The translations under genes were made by a program, and so were the position numbers. 64,000 nt of DNA from Umezawaea tangerina (GTDB taxonomy: Bacteria > Actinomycetota > Actinomycetes > Mycobacteriales > Pseudonocardiaceae), in NCBI RefSeq assembly GCF_003002815.1, contig NZ_PVTF01000020.1:100260-164259 (forward strand). Direction: 5' to 3'. This document shows, piece after piece, positions 26,527 through 35,179 of the stretch. Position 1 is the first letter of the stretch; each line of letters begins with the position of its first letter. The notes under the pieces are model-generated. The model searched no databases and was not told the DNA's origin. It saw only the letters and a program-made list of their open reading frames with translations.

Positions 26527-28496
26527 AACCAGGATCCGATCTTCTTCACCACGCTGCCCGCGCCGTCGTAGACGTCCCGGCCGAACTCGGCCACGTTGCC
26601 GACCGTGCCGACGACGATGTCGCCCGCGTCGTTGAGCAGCTCGGTCCCGGTGGCGACCGCGCCGTGGCCCGCGTCGGACCAGTTGCCGGAGAACAGGTCG
26701 CCGACCACGTGGCCGGTGCCGACCACGACGTCGCCGATCATCTCCGCGCCGCCCGCGCCGACGTCGCTGACGATGTCGACCACCGGGCCGACACCGGGCA
26801 GGTTCGAGCCCGGCAGGGTGGGGCCGGTGGGGCTGTCGTACCACTTCTGCGACGTCACCGAGCCGCCGTCGGCGGTGGCGATCTTGGCCAGGTTCGACAC
26901 CGACTCGCTGCCGGGGTCGTAGTAGTCGGAGTGCGCGCCGAGCAGGCTCGCCGAGTCGGGGGTGCCGAACACCTTGGCGCCGAAGCCCTTGTCGTACGGG
27001 CCGGTCGACGAGCCGTCGGCGGTGAACCAGTCGGAGCTGGTGCCCTGCACGACGGGGTCGTGCTCGGTGGCGCCCGCGTAGACGTGGCCGGGGCCCGCGG
27101 AGAGCTGGTCGACGTTGGAGGCGCCGACGCCGGGCGACCCGACGAACGCGATGTCGTCGGCGGCCAGGCCGTTCATGCCCGCGTAGCCCACCGTCGTGCT
27201 GCCGTAGGAGTGCCCGATCACCGTCAGGTGCTGGTGGTTGCCCGCCGCGTCGGCCGCCGCGCGGTAGCCGTCCACGTCGGCGACGAGGTTGCCGCCGCCC
27301 TCCTTGGCCAGCTCGGGGCTGCCGACCTCGCCGGGCGTCCAGCCGGGGGCGTCGTAGCCGAGCCATTCGATCGTGGCGTTGCCCTCGGGGCCCATCTCCT
27401 CGCGGAGGTTGGCGGCCTGGTCGATGCCGAAGCTGTCCAGCTTCGACCCGGTGCCCGGCACGCACACGGCCAGGTTCTTCGCGGTGTCCGGGTCGCCGTA
27501 GGCGATGGCCATCCCGCCGTCGCCGCGCGGACCGTACGGGTCGTAGGCCATGACGCGCACGTCGGAGGCGGGCCAGCCCTTCCCGAAGGCGATGCTCTCG
27601 GCCTTGTCCACGCTCGTCTGCGCCATGGCGGCGTTCTCCGCCTTGGTCGCGGCGACCTGCCGGTCCTCCATGAGCGAGGCGTACTGCGGGTCGTTGAGCA
27701 GCTTGGTCTGGCCGTCGGACGTGCTGGGGTCGATGCCCAGCGCGGCGGCCCGCTCGGCCATGGCCGCGTCGAGCCGGTCGCGCTCCGCGCCGAAGCGCTG
27801 GGCGTCGTCTTTGATGCGGGCGCGGTTGGCGGTGTCGAGCACGTCGGACGGCAGCCCGCGGAGCTGCCCCAGGTCCTGGAACTTGGAGCGCAGCAGCTCG
27901 TCCTGCTGCTCCTTGGTGAGCGACTTCCACCAGGCCGCGACCTGCTTGGGGTCGGTGCCGGGTCCGGGCACGGTGGCGGAGGTGCGCATGGCCTCCACGG
28001 TCTTCGCCCAGCCGGGATCGGCCTTCGCCGTCTCCTCGAAACCGGGCTTCACCTGCGCCAGCGCCGACGCGTAGGACCGCAGGACCCGCTCGTAGCCGTT
28101 CTTCACGCCGGTGAGCGCGGTGGTGACCTTCTCGGCCAGCTCGGCCGTCTGCTGGGGGTCCATCAGCGGCGAGCGGCCCCGCCACACCGCGATGACCTGG
28201 TCCGCGCTGCCGCGCATCTGCGCGTACGCGCGGGACGCGGCCTGCACGACGTCGACACCGACACCGAGCCGTTCGCCCGCCACGACGGCGGACCTCGTCG
28301 ACAGCTCGGCGCGGGCGCCGAACTTCTCCGCGGCCTGGCCGGTCCAGCCCGCCTTGGCGGTCGAACCGCCGCCCGCGACCGACTCGCGCGCCCGGCCCAC
28401 CGCGCTGATCGCCCCGTTGATCGGGTCACCGGCGGCGACGATCCGGCCCGCGTCACCGGAGGCGAGCTGCCCGTAGAGGACCTCGGGGTCGTTCAC
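26523..28496 (-). CDS. DUF1023-type alpha/beta hydrolase with WxG helical N-terminal domain
   Basis: This 657-residue protein has an N-terminal helical region with GWTGQAAEKF (W51-T-G53), as in WXG100/PPE partners, a long helical stretch to about residue 320, and a DUF1023 alpha/beta hydrolase domain with nucleophile Ser430 in GHSYGS and a later His in LGAHSDYYDP. A glycine-rich C-terminal tail follows. The preceding gene encodes an EspC-like protein with a YxxxD motif and overlaps it by four bases, so the two may be co-secreted by a type VII system. Substrate unknown; lipid or ester cleavage is a guess. Confidence 0.8.
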   Translation of the reverse strand: MNDPEVLYGQLASGDAGRIVAAGDPINGAISAVGRARESVAGGGSTAKAGWTGQAAEKFGARAELSTRSAVVAGERLGVGVDVVQAASRAYAQMRGSADQVIAVWRGRSPLMDPQQTAELAEKVTTALTGVKNGYERVLRSYASALAQVKPGFEETAKADPGWAKTVEAMRTSATVPGPGTDPKQVAAWWKSLTKEQQDELLRSKFQDLGQLRGLPSDVLDTANRARIKDDAQRFGAERDRLDAAMAERAAALGIDPSTSDGQTKLLNDPQYASLMEDRQVAATKAENAAMAQTSVDKAESIAFGKGWPASDVRVMAYDPYGPRGDGGMAIAYGDPDTAKNLAVCVPGTGSKLDSFGIDQAANLREEMGPEGNATIEWLGYDAPGWTPGEVGSPELAKEGGGNLVADVDGYRAAADAAGNHQHLTVIGHSYGSTTVGYAGMNGLAADDIAFVGSPGVGASNVDQLSAGPGHVYAGATEHDPVVQGTSSDWFTADGSSTGPYDKGFGAKVFGTPDSASLLGAHSDYYDPGSESVSNLAKIATADGGSVTSQKWYDSPTGPTLPGSNLPGVGPVVDIVSDVGAGGAEMIGDVVVGTGHVVGDLFSGNWSDAGHGAVATGTELLNDAGDIVVGTVGNVAEFGRDVYDGAGSVVKKIGSWF

Positions 28497-28804
28497 CGGC
28501 CGCCGCCGATCTTGCGGAAGCCCTCGCTGGAGGTGTCGTCGGAGCGCTCGTAGGTCTCCGCGTTCTGGGTGAGCCCGTCGCCCGCGTCGCGGTACCAGGC
28601 GGCGCCGCGCCGCAGGTCGTCCGACTGCCGCGAGGTGAACCGCGCCAGCGCGTCCGCGAACTCGGCGGCCGCCGGAACCTCGCCGAGCGCACCGGCGTCA
28701 AGGGTGAGCATGGAGATCAGTTCGGCACCGTCGGCGGTGGCGTCCGCCCCGTCGTGGAACCCCTTGGAGGCGCCCCGCAACGCCTCTGGTCGCACACCGA
28801 ACAC
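28493..28804 (-). CDS. EspC/DUF2580-like small type VII secretion protein
   Basis: This 103-residue helical protein begins VRPEALRGASKGFHDGADAT, close to EspC-type (DUF2580) proteins, and ends with YERSD (Tyr85, Asp89), a YxxxD secretion motif. Such proteins pair with a WxG partner for export. The gene directly downstream, overlapping by four bases, encodes a hydrolase with a WxG turn, so the pair likely forms a heterodimer. The GTG at 28804 is preceded by AAGGGCGGG; longer starts are unlikely. Confidence 0.7.
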   Translation of the reverse strand: MFGVRPEALRGASKGFHDGADATADGAELISMLTLDAGALGEVPAAAEFADALARFTSRQSDDLRRGAAWYRDAGDGLTQNAETYERSDDTSSEGFRKIGGGR

Positions 28805-28906
28805 GATTCCCGCCCTTCGTGACACCGACCGCTTGCACTGCGACGCGCCCGGACCGCGACCGGTTCCGGCACGATGACCGAGAACGACCGAACCAGGAGG
28901 CGACAC

Positions 28907-29641
28907 GTGCCAGCAGGATGGACCACGCAGCGGTGGACCGAGGTCTTCCTCGACCAGTCCGCCATGTTCCGCGAGGCGGTCGCCGAGGCCGATCCGGCCG
29001 CGGCGGTGCCGAGCTGCCCCGGCTGGACCTTCGCCGACCTCGCGGTGCACGTCGCGCGGTTCCTGGAGACGTCGATCGAGTACCTGCGCACCGGCAGCAC
29101 CGTCCGGCTGAAGCCGCCGCCCCCGCCGGTCGGCTCGTCCCCGATCGAGTACCTGGACACCCAGCTCGCCGATGCCGCCGAGGTGCTGCCCCTGGTGCCA
29201 GGGAACCGGCCGACCTGGACGTTCTCGCCCGCCGCGCCGGATCTGGCGTGGGTGTGGCACCGTCGGATCGCGCACGAGCTGGACCTGCGCCGCTGGGACG
29301 CCCAGGCCGCACTGCGCCACCTCGTCCTCGGCGACGCGGACCTGGCCGCCGACGGCATCGACGAGGCGCTGGGCACGCTGCTGGCCGCGAAGTACACGAC
29401 CGACGTGCCGCTGGAGACCGCCGGGACGGTGATCGTGCGCTGCACCGACGTGCCCGAGGGCTGGCACGTCCGGCTGACCCCCGGCGAGGTCCCCGAGGTG
29501 CGGGCGGTCGCGCCCGGCGAGGTGGCCGACGTCGAGGTCGACGGCGAGGCCCAGCTGATCCACTACGGGCTGTGGGGTCGTCTGCCGCTCAAGGCGGTCG
29601 GCGACGAGGCGGTGCTGCGGGCAGTGAGGATGGACCGATGA
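28907..29641 (+). CDS. Maleylpyruvate isomerase family mycothiol-dependent protein
   Basis: This 244-residue DinB-like four-helix protein matches the actinobacterial mycothiol-dependent family: an N-terminal VPSCPGWTFADLAVHVARF with a metal-ligand His, then WVWHRRIAHELDLRRWDAQ with two further His. Members use mycothiol or act as thiol transferases, and the substrate is unknown. The GTG at 28907 is preferred over ATG 28874 because AGGAGG stands six bases before it. It overlaps the next gene by ATGA. Confidence 0.85.
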   Translation: MPAGWTTQRWTEVFLDQSAMFREAVAEADPAAAVPSCPGWTFADLAVHVARFLETSIEYLRTGSTVRLKPPPPPVGSSPIEYLDTQLADAAEVLPLVPGNRPTWTFSPAAPDLAWVWHRRIAHELDLRRWDAQAALRHLVLGDADLAADGIDEALGTLLAAKYTTDVPLETAGTVIVRCTDVPEGWHVRLTPGEVPEVRAVAPGEVADVEVDGEAQLIHYGLWGRLPLKAVGDEAVLRAVRMDR

Positions 29642-29952
29642 GGAAGCTCCTCCTGCTGGTGCCGGTCGTCCTCCTGCTCTCGGGGTGCGCGAGCGAGTGG
29701 AACGGCGAGGTGCGGTTCAAGGTCCGCACGATCGGGGAGATCTCCAGCGGGCCGGTCGTCGCGCTCGACGTCGACGGGGACAAGCCCTCCGGCACGCTGG
29801 AGCAGCTGACCTCCGGGGTCACCAAGCCCGACCAGCTGCCCGCCGGCGTCAAGGTGGGTGACGTGGTGGTCTGCTCCGTGCGCCAGCACGACGCCAACGG
29901 TTTCGACGGGGGCAACACGGAGACCGCGATCGGCCCGTGCAAGCGGGCTTGA
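29638..29952 (+). CDS. Small putative lipoprotein
   Basis: This 104-residue protein has a lipoprotein signal peptide with LLLSGC (lipidated Cys17), then a short globular part with Cys residues in VVVCSVRQ and IGPCKRA that could form a disulphide. I do not recognise the family. It is translationally coupled to the mycothiol-family gene (ATGA overlap). The purF gene starts 102 bases later, and TACACT at 30012-30017 may be its -10 box. Confidence 0.7.
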   Translation: MRKLLLLVPVVLLLSGCASEWNGEVRFKVRTIGEISSGPVVALDVDGDKPSGTLEQLTSGVTKPDQLPAGVKVGDVVVCSVRQHDANGFDGGNTETAIGPCKRA

Positions 29953-30054
29953 GCGTGCGTTTCGTCACGTCAGCGGGGTCAGGATGGGGTGGGTTCACCG
30001 GTTGTTCGCCGTACACTCGTGGTGCCGCCCGACATCGTCGCTAGGGAGCACTCG

Positions 30055-31593
30055 GTGGTCACCGACCAGTCAGACGCCGGCCGCACAACCACCCCACCTG
30101 TGGACACCATCGACTCGGACCCGCGCGAAGAGTGCGGTGTGTTCGGCGTGTGGGCTCCTGGCGAGGACGTCGCCAAGCTCACCTACTACGGCCTCTACGC
30201 CCTCCAGCACCGCGGCCAGGAGGCCGCGGGCATCTCGGTGGGCGACGGCAGCCAGGTCGTCGTCTTCAAGGACCTCGGCCTCGTCAGCCAGGTGTTCGAC
30301 GAGCAGGTCCTGCAGTCCCTGAAGGGCCACGTCGCCGTCGGGCACTGCCGGTACTCCACGACCGGGTCGACGACCTGGGAGAACGCGCAGCCCACGTTCC
30401 GCACCACGGCGGCGGGCAGCGGTCTGTCGCTGGGGCACAACGGCAACCTGGTGAACACCGCCGAGCTGCTGGAGCGCGCCCAGAAGCTGGGCATCGTGTC
30501 CCGCAACGGCGCCACCACCGACTCGGACCTCGTCTGCGGCCTTTTGGCCGCGACCGCCGCGGACATCGGCATCGAGCAGGCCGCCCTGGAGCTGCTGCCG
30601 ACGTTGCGCGGGGCGTTCTGCCTGACGTTCTCCGACGAGAACACGCTGTACGCCGCCCGCGACCCGCACGGCGTCCGCCCGCTGGTCCTCGGACGGCTCG
30701 AACGGGGCTGGGTCGCCGCGAGCGAGACGGCCGCGCTGGACATCGTGGGCGCGTCGTTCGTCCGCGAGGTCGAGCCGGGCGAGCTGATCGCGATCGACGA
30801 GAACGGCCTGCGCTCGACCAGGTTCGGCACGCCCGAGCCCAAGGGCTGCATCTTCGAGTACGTCTACCTGGCCCGCCCGGACACCACGATCTCCGGCCGC
30901 GGCGTGCACGCCACCCGCGTGGAGATCGGCCGCAGGCTGGCCGCCGAGCACCCGGCCGAGGCCGACCTGGTCATCCCGGTCCCGGAGTCCGGCACGCCCG
31001 CCGCGATCGGCTACGCGCAGGCCTCCGGCATCCCGTACGGGTCCGGCCTGGTCAAGAACGCCTACGTCGGCCGGACGTTCATCCAGCCGTCGCAGACGAT
31101 CCGCCAGCTCGGCATCCGGCTGAAGCTGAACCCGCTGCGCGACGTCATCCGCGGCAAGCGGCTCGTCGTCGTGGACGACTCGATCGTGCGCGGCAACACC
31201 CAGCGCGCGCTGGTCAGGATGCTCCGCGAGGCCGGTGCGCTGGAGGTCCACGTCCGGATCGCGTCGCCGCCGGTCAAGTGGCCGTGCTTCTACGGCATCG
31301 ACTTCGCCTCGCGAGCCGAGCTCGTCGCGAACGGCCTCGACCTGGACGGCATCCGCCGTTCCGTCGGCGCCGACTCGCTCGGCTACGTGTCGCTGGAGCA
31401 GCTGATCGCCGCCACCGAGCAGCCCAAGACGCGGCTGTGCAGCGCCTGCTTCGACGGCGACTACCCGATCCCGCTGCCCGAGGACGCGCTGATGGGCAAG
31501 CACCTGCTGGAGGGCATCAAGGGAGTAGCGGGCTCGGCGGCTCCGGTCCTGCCCACCGGGTACGGTGCCGAGGACGCCCTGCAAAGGCCCTGA
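30055..31593 (+). CDS. purF: Amidophosphoribosyltransferase PurF
   Basis: This 512-residue enzyme makes phosphoribosylamine from PRPP and glutamine, the first committed step of purine synthesis. The glutaminase nucleophile is Cys27 (CGVFG), exposed after removal of a 26-residue propeptide. The PRPP site reads VVVDDSIVRGNT. Four Cys residues at Bacillus-type positions (PKGCIFEY, WPCFYG and LCSACFDG) fit a [4Fe-4S] cluster. The GTG at 30055 follows AGGGAG; the earlier ATG at 29989 lacks such a site. Confidence 0.97.
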   Translation: MVTDQSDAGRTTTPPVDTIDSDPREECGVFGVWAPGEDVAKLTYYGLYALQHRGQEAAGISVGDGSQVVVFKDLGLVSQVFDEQVLQSLKGHVAVGHCRYSTTGSTTWENAQPTFRTTAAGSGLSLGHNGNLVNTAELLERAQKLGIVSRNGATTDSDLVCGLLAATAADIGIEQAALELLPTLRGAFCLTFSDENTLYAARDPHGVRPLVLGRLERGWVAASETAALDIVGASFVREVEPGELIAIDENGLRSTRFGTPEPKGCIFEYVYLARPDTTISGRGVHATRVEIGRRLAAEHPAEADLVIPVPESGTPAAIGYAQASGIPYGSGLVKNAYVGRTFIQPSQTIRQLGIRLKLNPLRDVIRGKRLVVVDDSIVRGNTQRALVRMLREAGALEVHVRIASPPVKWPCFYGIDFASRAELVANGLDLDGIRRSVGADSLGYVSLEQLIAATEQPKTRLCSACFDGDYPIPLPEDALMGKHLLEGIKGVAGSAAPVLPTGYGAEDALQRP

Positions 31594-31604
31594 ATCCCCC
31601 CACG

Positions 31605-32699
<1,095 letters not shown>

Positions 32700-32705
32700 G
32701 GTCGA

Positions 32706-32757
32706 GGCAACCTCCCCGGTCGTCGTCCACGTACAGGACGACGACCGAGGGGAGGGG
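32706..32757 (+). promoter_or_regulatory. Hairpin covering the sigma-gene ribosome site, with an ECF-like promoter
   Basis: GGTCGTCGTCC (32718-32728) and its complement (32736-32746) form an 11-base stem with a seven-base loop. CCTCCCC and GGGGAGG extend it by seven pairs past a two-base bulge. The right arm contains the ribosome site of the sigma gene. GGCAACC at 32706-32712 and CGTA at 32730-32733, 17 bases apart, resemble ECF -35 and -10 boxes, which suggests autoregulation. The hairpin may also end purF-purM transcription. Confidence 0.5.
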
Positions 32758-32760
32758 CCC

Positions 32761-33261
32761 GTGGGAGATCGCGACAGCGAGTTCTCCGAGTACGTGGACG
32801 CCCGCGCGCTGGTGCTGCGGAGAACCGCGTACCTGCTGTGCGGTGACTGGCACCGCGCGGAAGACCTGGTGCAGACCACCTTTGCCAAGCTGTACGTGGC
32901 CTGGCCGCGCCTGGTGCGCGGCGGCACCGTCGACTCGTACGCCCGCAAGGTGCTGGTGCGCGTGTCCGTCGACGAGTCGCGCCGCGCCTACCGCCGACGT
33001 GAGCGCACCGTCGGCACGATTCCCGAGCAGCACCACGACCCCGCGTGTCCGGAGGACCGGGTGGACGTGCGCTCCGCGCTGGACAAGTTGCCTCCAGGGC
33101 AACGAGCCGTGGTCGTGCTGCGCTACTGGGAGGACCAGTCGGTTGGCGACACCGCCCGGCTGCTCGGCAAGTCCGAGGGCACGATCAAGAGCCAGGCGGC
33201 CAAGGGTCTCGCGACCCTGAGGGCTCTCCTGGGCACCCACGTCCTGGAGGAGCAGCGGTGA
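32761..33261 (+). CDS. SigE-family RNA polymerase sigma factor (ECF)
   Basis: This 166-residue protein has sigma region 2 (LRRTAYLLCGDWHRAEDLVQ, residues about 22-42) and region 4 with helix-turn-helix (DTARLLGKSEGTIKSQAAKG near 130-150), joined by a short linker. It belongs to the actinobacterial SigE family of extracytoplasmic-function sigma factors. The GTG start follows GGGGAGGGG. The next gene overlaps by GTGA and encodes a one-TM protein, probably its anti-sigma factor. Confidence 0.9.
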   Translation: MGDRDSEFSEYVDARALVLRRTAYLLCGDWHRAEDLVQTTFAKLYVAWPRLVRGGTVDSYARKVLVRVSVDESRRAYRRRERTVGTIPEQHHDPACPEDRVDVRSALDKLPPGQRAVVVLRYWEDQSVGDTARLLGKSEGTIKSQAAKGLATLRALLGTHVLEEQR

Positions 33262-34022
33262 GCGAGGACGATCTCAAGAAGGTGCTGGCCATCGCGTTGG
33301 CCGACGAACCACCCAGCCACTTGACCAGCGAGGAAGCCCTCAAGGCCGGCCGGGCCCGGCTCCGCGGGCGCAGGTTCTCGTCGGTCGTGGCGGTCGCGCT
33401 CGTCGTGGTCGGTGCCGTGTTCGCCGTGTCCCTGGCGACCGCGGTGCCGCACAGCGCCACCCCCGCGATCGACCCCTCGCCTCCGGCGGACTGCGTGGGT
33501 GGCACCTCCTGCCCCCCGCGGAAGCAGAGCCTGCACGACCCCGTGCGCGCCGCGACCCTGGACGAGGTGATCTTCGATTCGGGGGTGCTGCCGAAGGATT
33601 TCGCGTACTCGCTGGTCGGGGACGCGGGCTCCGCCGCGTACCCCGATCGGTCCGAGCCGCGCGACTACCAGCTCCTCTACCGGGCAGAGGGCCCGGACGG
33701 CCGGGTGGGCTCCGTCTCCGTCGAGATCGGCGTCGCCACCACGGCGGTGACCCGGCCCGACTGCGGCGGTCCCATCTCCTGCGAGACCCGCTGGATCAGG
33801 GGGCTGGAAGTCCTGTTCACCACCTCCTCGCAGGGCGACGGTGACGCGGCTGTGGTCCTCGTGACCGCCTACGCGGACCAAGCCGACGGTTCGCGGGTCA
33901 TGGTCATCTCGTGCAACCACGAGCCCCCCACCGGGGGTCCCGTCGTGATCAACCCCGGCTGGCAGCCACTCGACCTCGAGCAGCTCGGAAACCTGGTGAC
34001 CTTGCCGGGCCTGGAGTTCTAG
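33258..34022 (+). CDS. Single-pass membrane protein, probable anti-sigma partner
   Basis: This 254-residue protein has a cytosolic N-terminus of about 45 residues, one membrane segment (VVAVALVVVGAVFAVSLA, about 46-65), then an extracellular domain with paired Cys residues (DCVGGTSC and DCGGPISC). It is coupled to the sigma gene by GTGA. Gene position and topology suggest an anti-sigma factor, but no ZAS-type HxxxCxxC motif is seen, so this is inference. A signal-sensing outer domain is likely. Confidence 0.6.
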   Translation: MSEDDLKKVLAIALADEPPSHLTSEEALKAGRARLRGRRFSSVVAVALVVVGAVFAVSLATAVPHSATPAIDPSPPADCVGGTSCPPRKQSLHDPVRAATLDEVIFDSGVLPKDFAYSLVGDAGSAAYPDRSEPRDYQLLYRAEGPDGRVGSVSVEIGVATTAVTRPDCGGPISCETRWIRGLEVLFTTSSQGDGDAAVVLVTAYADQADGSRVMVISCNHEPPTGGPVVINPGWQPLDLEQLGNLVTLPGLEF

Positions 34023-34031
34023 GCTTACCCG

Positions 34032-34460
34032 GTGGCCGACGACTTGACCGTGACGCGGGCGCTGGTGCTGCCGGCGGCCGAACTCCGCGAACGGTTCTCC
34101 AGGTCGGGCGGCCCCGGTGGCCAGGGCGTGAACACGGCGGACAGCCGGGTCGAACTCAGCTTCGACCTGGCTGCCTCGCCGTCCGTGCCGGAGTGGCTGC
34201 GGAACCGGATGGTCGAGCGGTTGGCGAACCGGCTGGTGGACGGCGTGCTCACGGTCGCCGCCAGCGAGCACCGCGCGCAGCTCCAGAACCGGCAGGCCGC
34301 CCGCGGCCGGATGGCGAACCTGCTGCGCGAGGCCGCGGCCGCTCCGCCGCCGGTCCGCCGTCCTACCAAGCCCAGTCGTGGCTCGAAGGAACGTCGGATC
34401 GCCCAGAAGAAGCGCCGCAGCGTCACCAAGCGCGGGCGCAGCGGCGGGTTCGACGACTAG
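34032..34460 (+). CDS. arfB: Ribosome-rescue peptidyl-tRNA hydrolase ArfB
   Basis: This 142-residue protein has SGGPGGQGVNTADSRVEL, which holds the GGQ motif (29-31) of class I release factors, and a basic C-terminal tail (RRPTKPSRGSKERRIAQKKR region) that enters the empty mRNA channel. ArfB frees stalled ribosomes on non-stop messages. TAGGCT at 34020-34025 ends six bases before the GTG, so the message may be leaderless. The stop lies inside a hairpin shared with the convergent response regulator gene. Confidence 0.93.
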   Translation: MADDLTVTRALVLPAAELRERFSRSGGPGGQGVNTADSRVELSFDLAASPSVPEWLRNRMVERLANRLVDGVLTVAASEHRAQLQNRQAARGRMANLLREAAAAPPPVRRPTKPSRGSKERRIAQKKRRSVTKRGRSGGFDD

Positions 34461-34496
34461 GGCGTGTGTCGAACGAGACTTCGACACACGCCCTAG
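34457..34496. terminator. Bidirectional terminator that contains both stop codons
   Basis: A perfect 17-base inverted repeat (CTAGGGCGTGTGTCGAA and complement) with a six-base loop. The TAG of arfB is in the left arm, and the TAG of the minus-strand response regulator is in the right arm. It is compact and symmetrical, and should stop both convergent transcripts. Confidence 0.85.
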
Positions 34497-35179
34497 CGGG
34501 CGTCGCCGCCCAGCCACACGTACTGCCGTTCGGGCCGTCCGGTCCCGCCGTAGCGCAACCGGACCTCGGCCTTCCCGATCCCGACGAAGTACTCCAGGTA
34601 CCGCCGCGCACTGACCCGCGCCAGCTCCGTCACCTCGGCGCACTCCGACGCCGACAGCCCGTCCAGCCTGGCGCGCAGCGCTCGTTCCACGAGGGTCGCG
34701 GTCTGGGCGGTCAGCCCCTTCGGCAGCACCGGGGCCGCGCTGCCCGGCCGTGCCCCGAACACCTGGTCCACGTCGGCCTGCCCGGCAGCCCCCAACCCGT
34801 CCAACTTCCTGCGCAGCGCCGAGAAGTGCGCCAGCTGGTCCCGCAGCGCCCCGAACTCGAACGGCTTGATCAGGTAGTGCAGGACCCCGCCCCGCATCGC
34901 ACCGCGCACGGTCTCCACGTCCGTCGCCGCGGTGATCACGATGACGTCGACGGCCTCGTCCCCGCGCGCCCGCAACGACCGCAGGACCTCCAGCCCGTCC
35001 AGGTCCGGCAGGTAGATGTCCAGCAGCACCAGGTCCGGTCGGACCTCCCGCACCAGCCGCAGCGCGTCCGCCCCGGTGTGCGCCACCCCGACGACCTCGA
35101 ACCCCGGTGTCCGCGACACGTACCCGCTGTGCACCTTCGCCACCATGAAGTCGTCGTCGACGACCAGCACGCGGATCAC
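34493..35179 (-). CDS. Response regulator, CitB/DcuR type
   Basis: This 228-residue regulator has a receiver domain with the acidic pocket VVDDD at 7-10, phospho-acceptor Asp54 in LLLDIYLPD and Lys in YLIKPFE near 106, then a C-terminal DNA-binding domain with a LTAQTATLVERALRARLDG and SASECAEVTELARVSARRYL helix set, typical of the CitB group. It is coupled to the sensor kinase by GTGA and very likely controls the divergent tctCBA transporter genes. Confidence 0.9.
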   Translation of the reverse strand: MIRVLVVDDDFMVAKVHSGYVSRTPGFEVVGVAHTGADALRLVREVRPDLVLLDIYLPDLDGLEVLRSLRARGDEAVDVIVITAATDVETVRGAMRGGVLHYLIKPFEFGALRDQLAHFSALRRKLDGLGAAGQADVDQVFGARPGSAAPVLPKGLTAQTATLVERALRARLDGLSASECAEVTELARVSARRYLEYFVGIGKAEVRLRYGGTGRPERQYVWLGGDAR

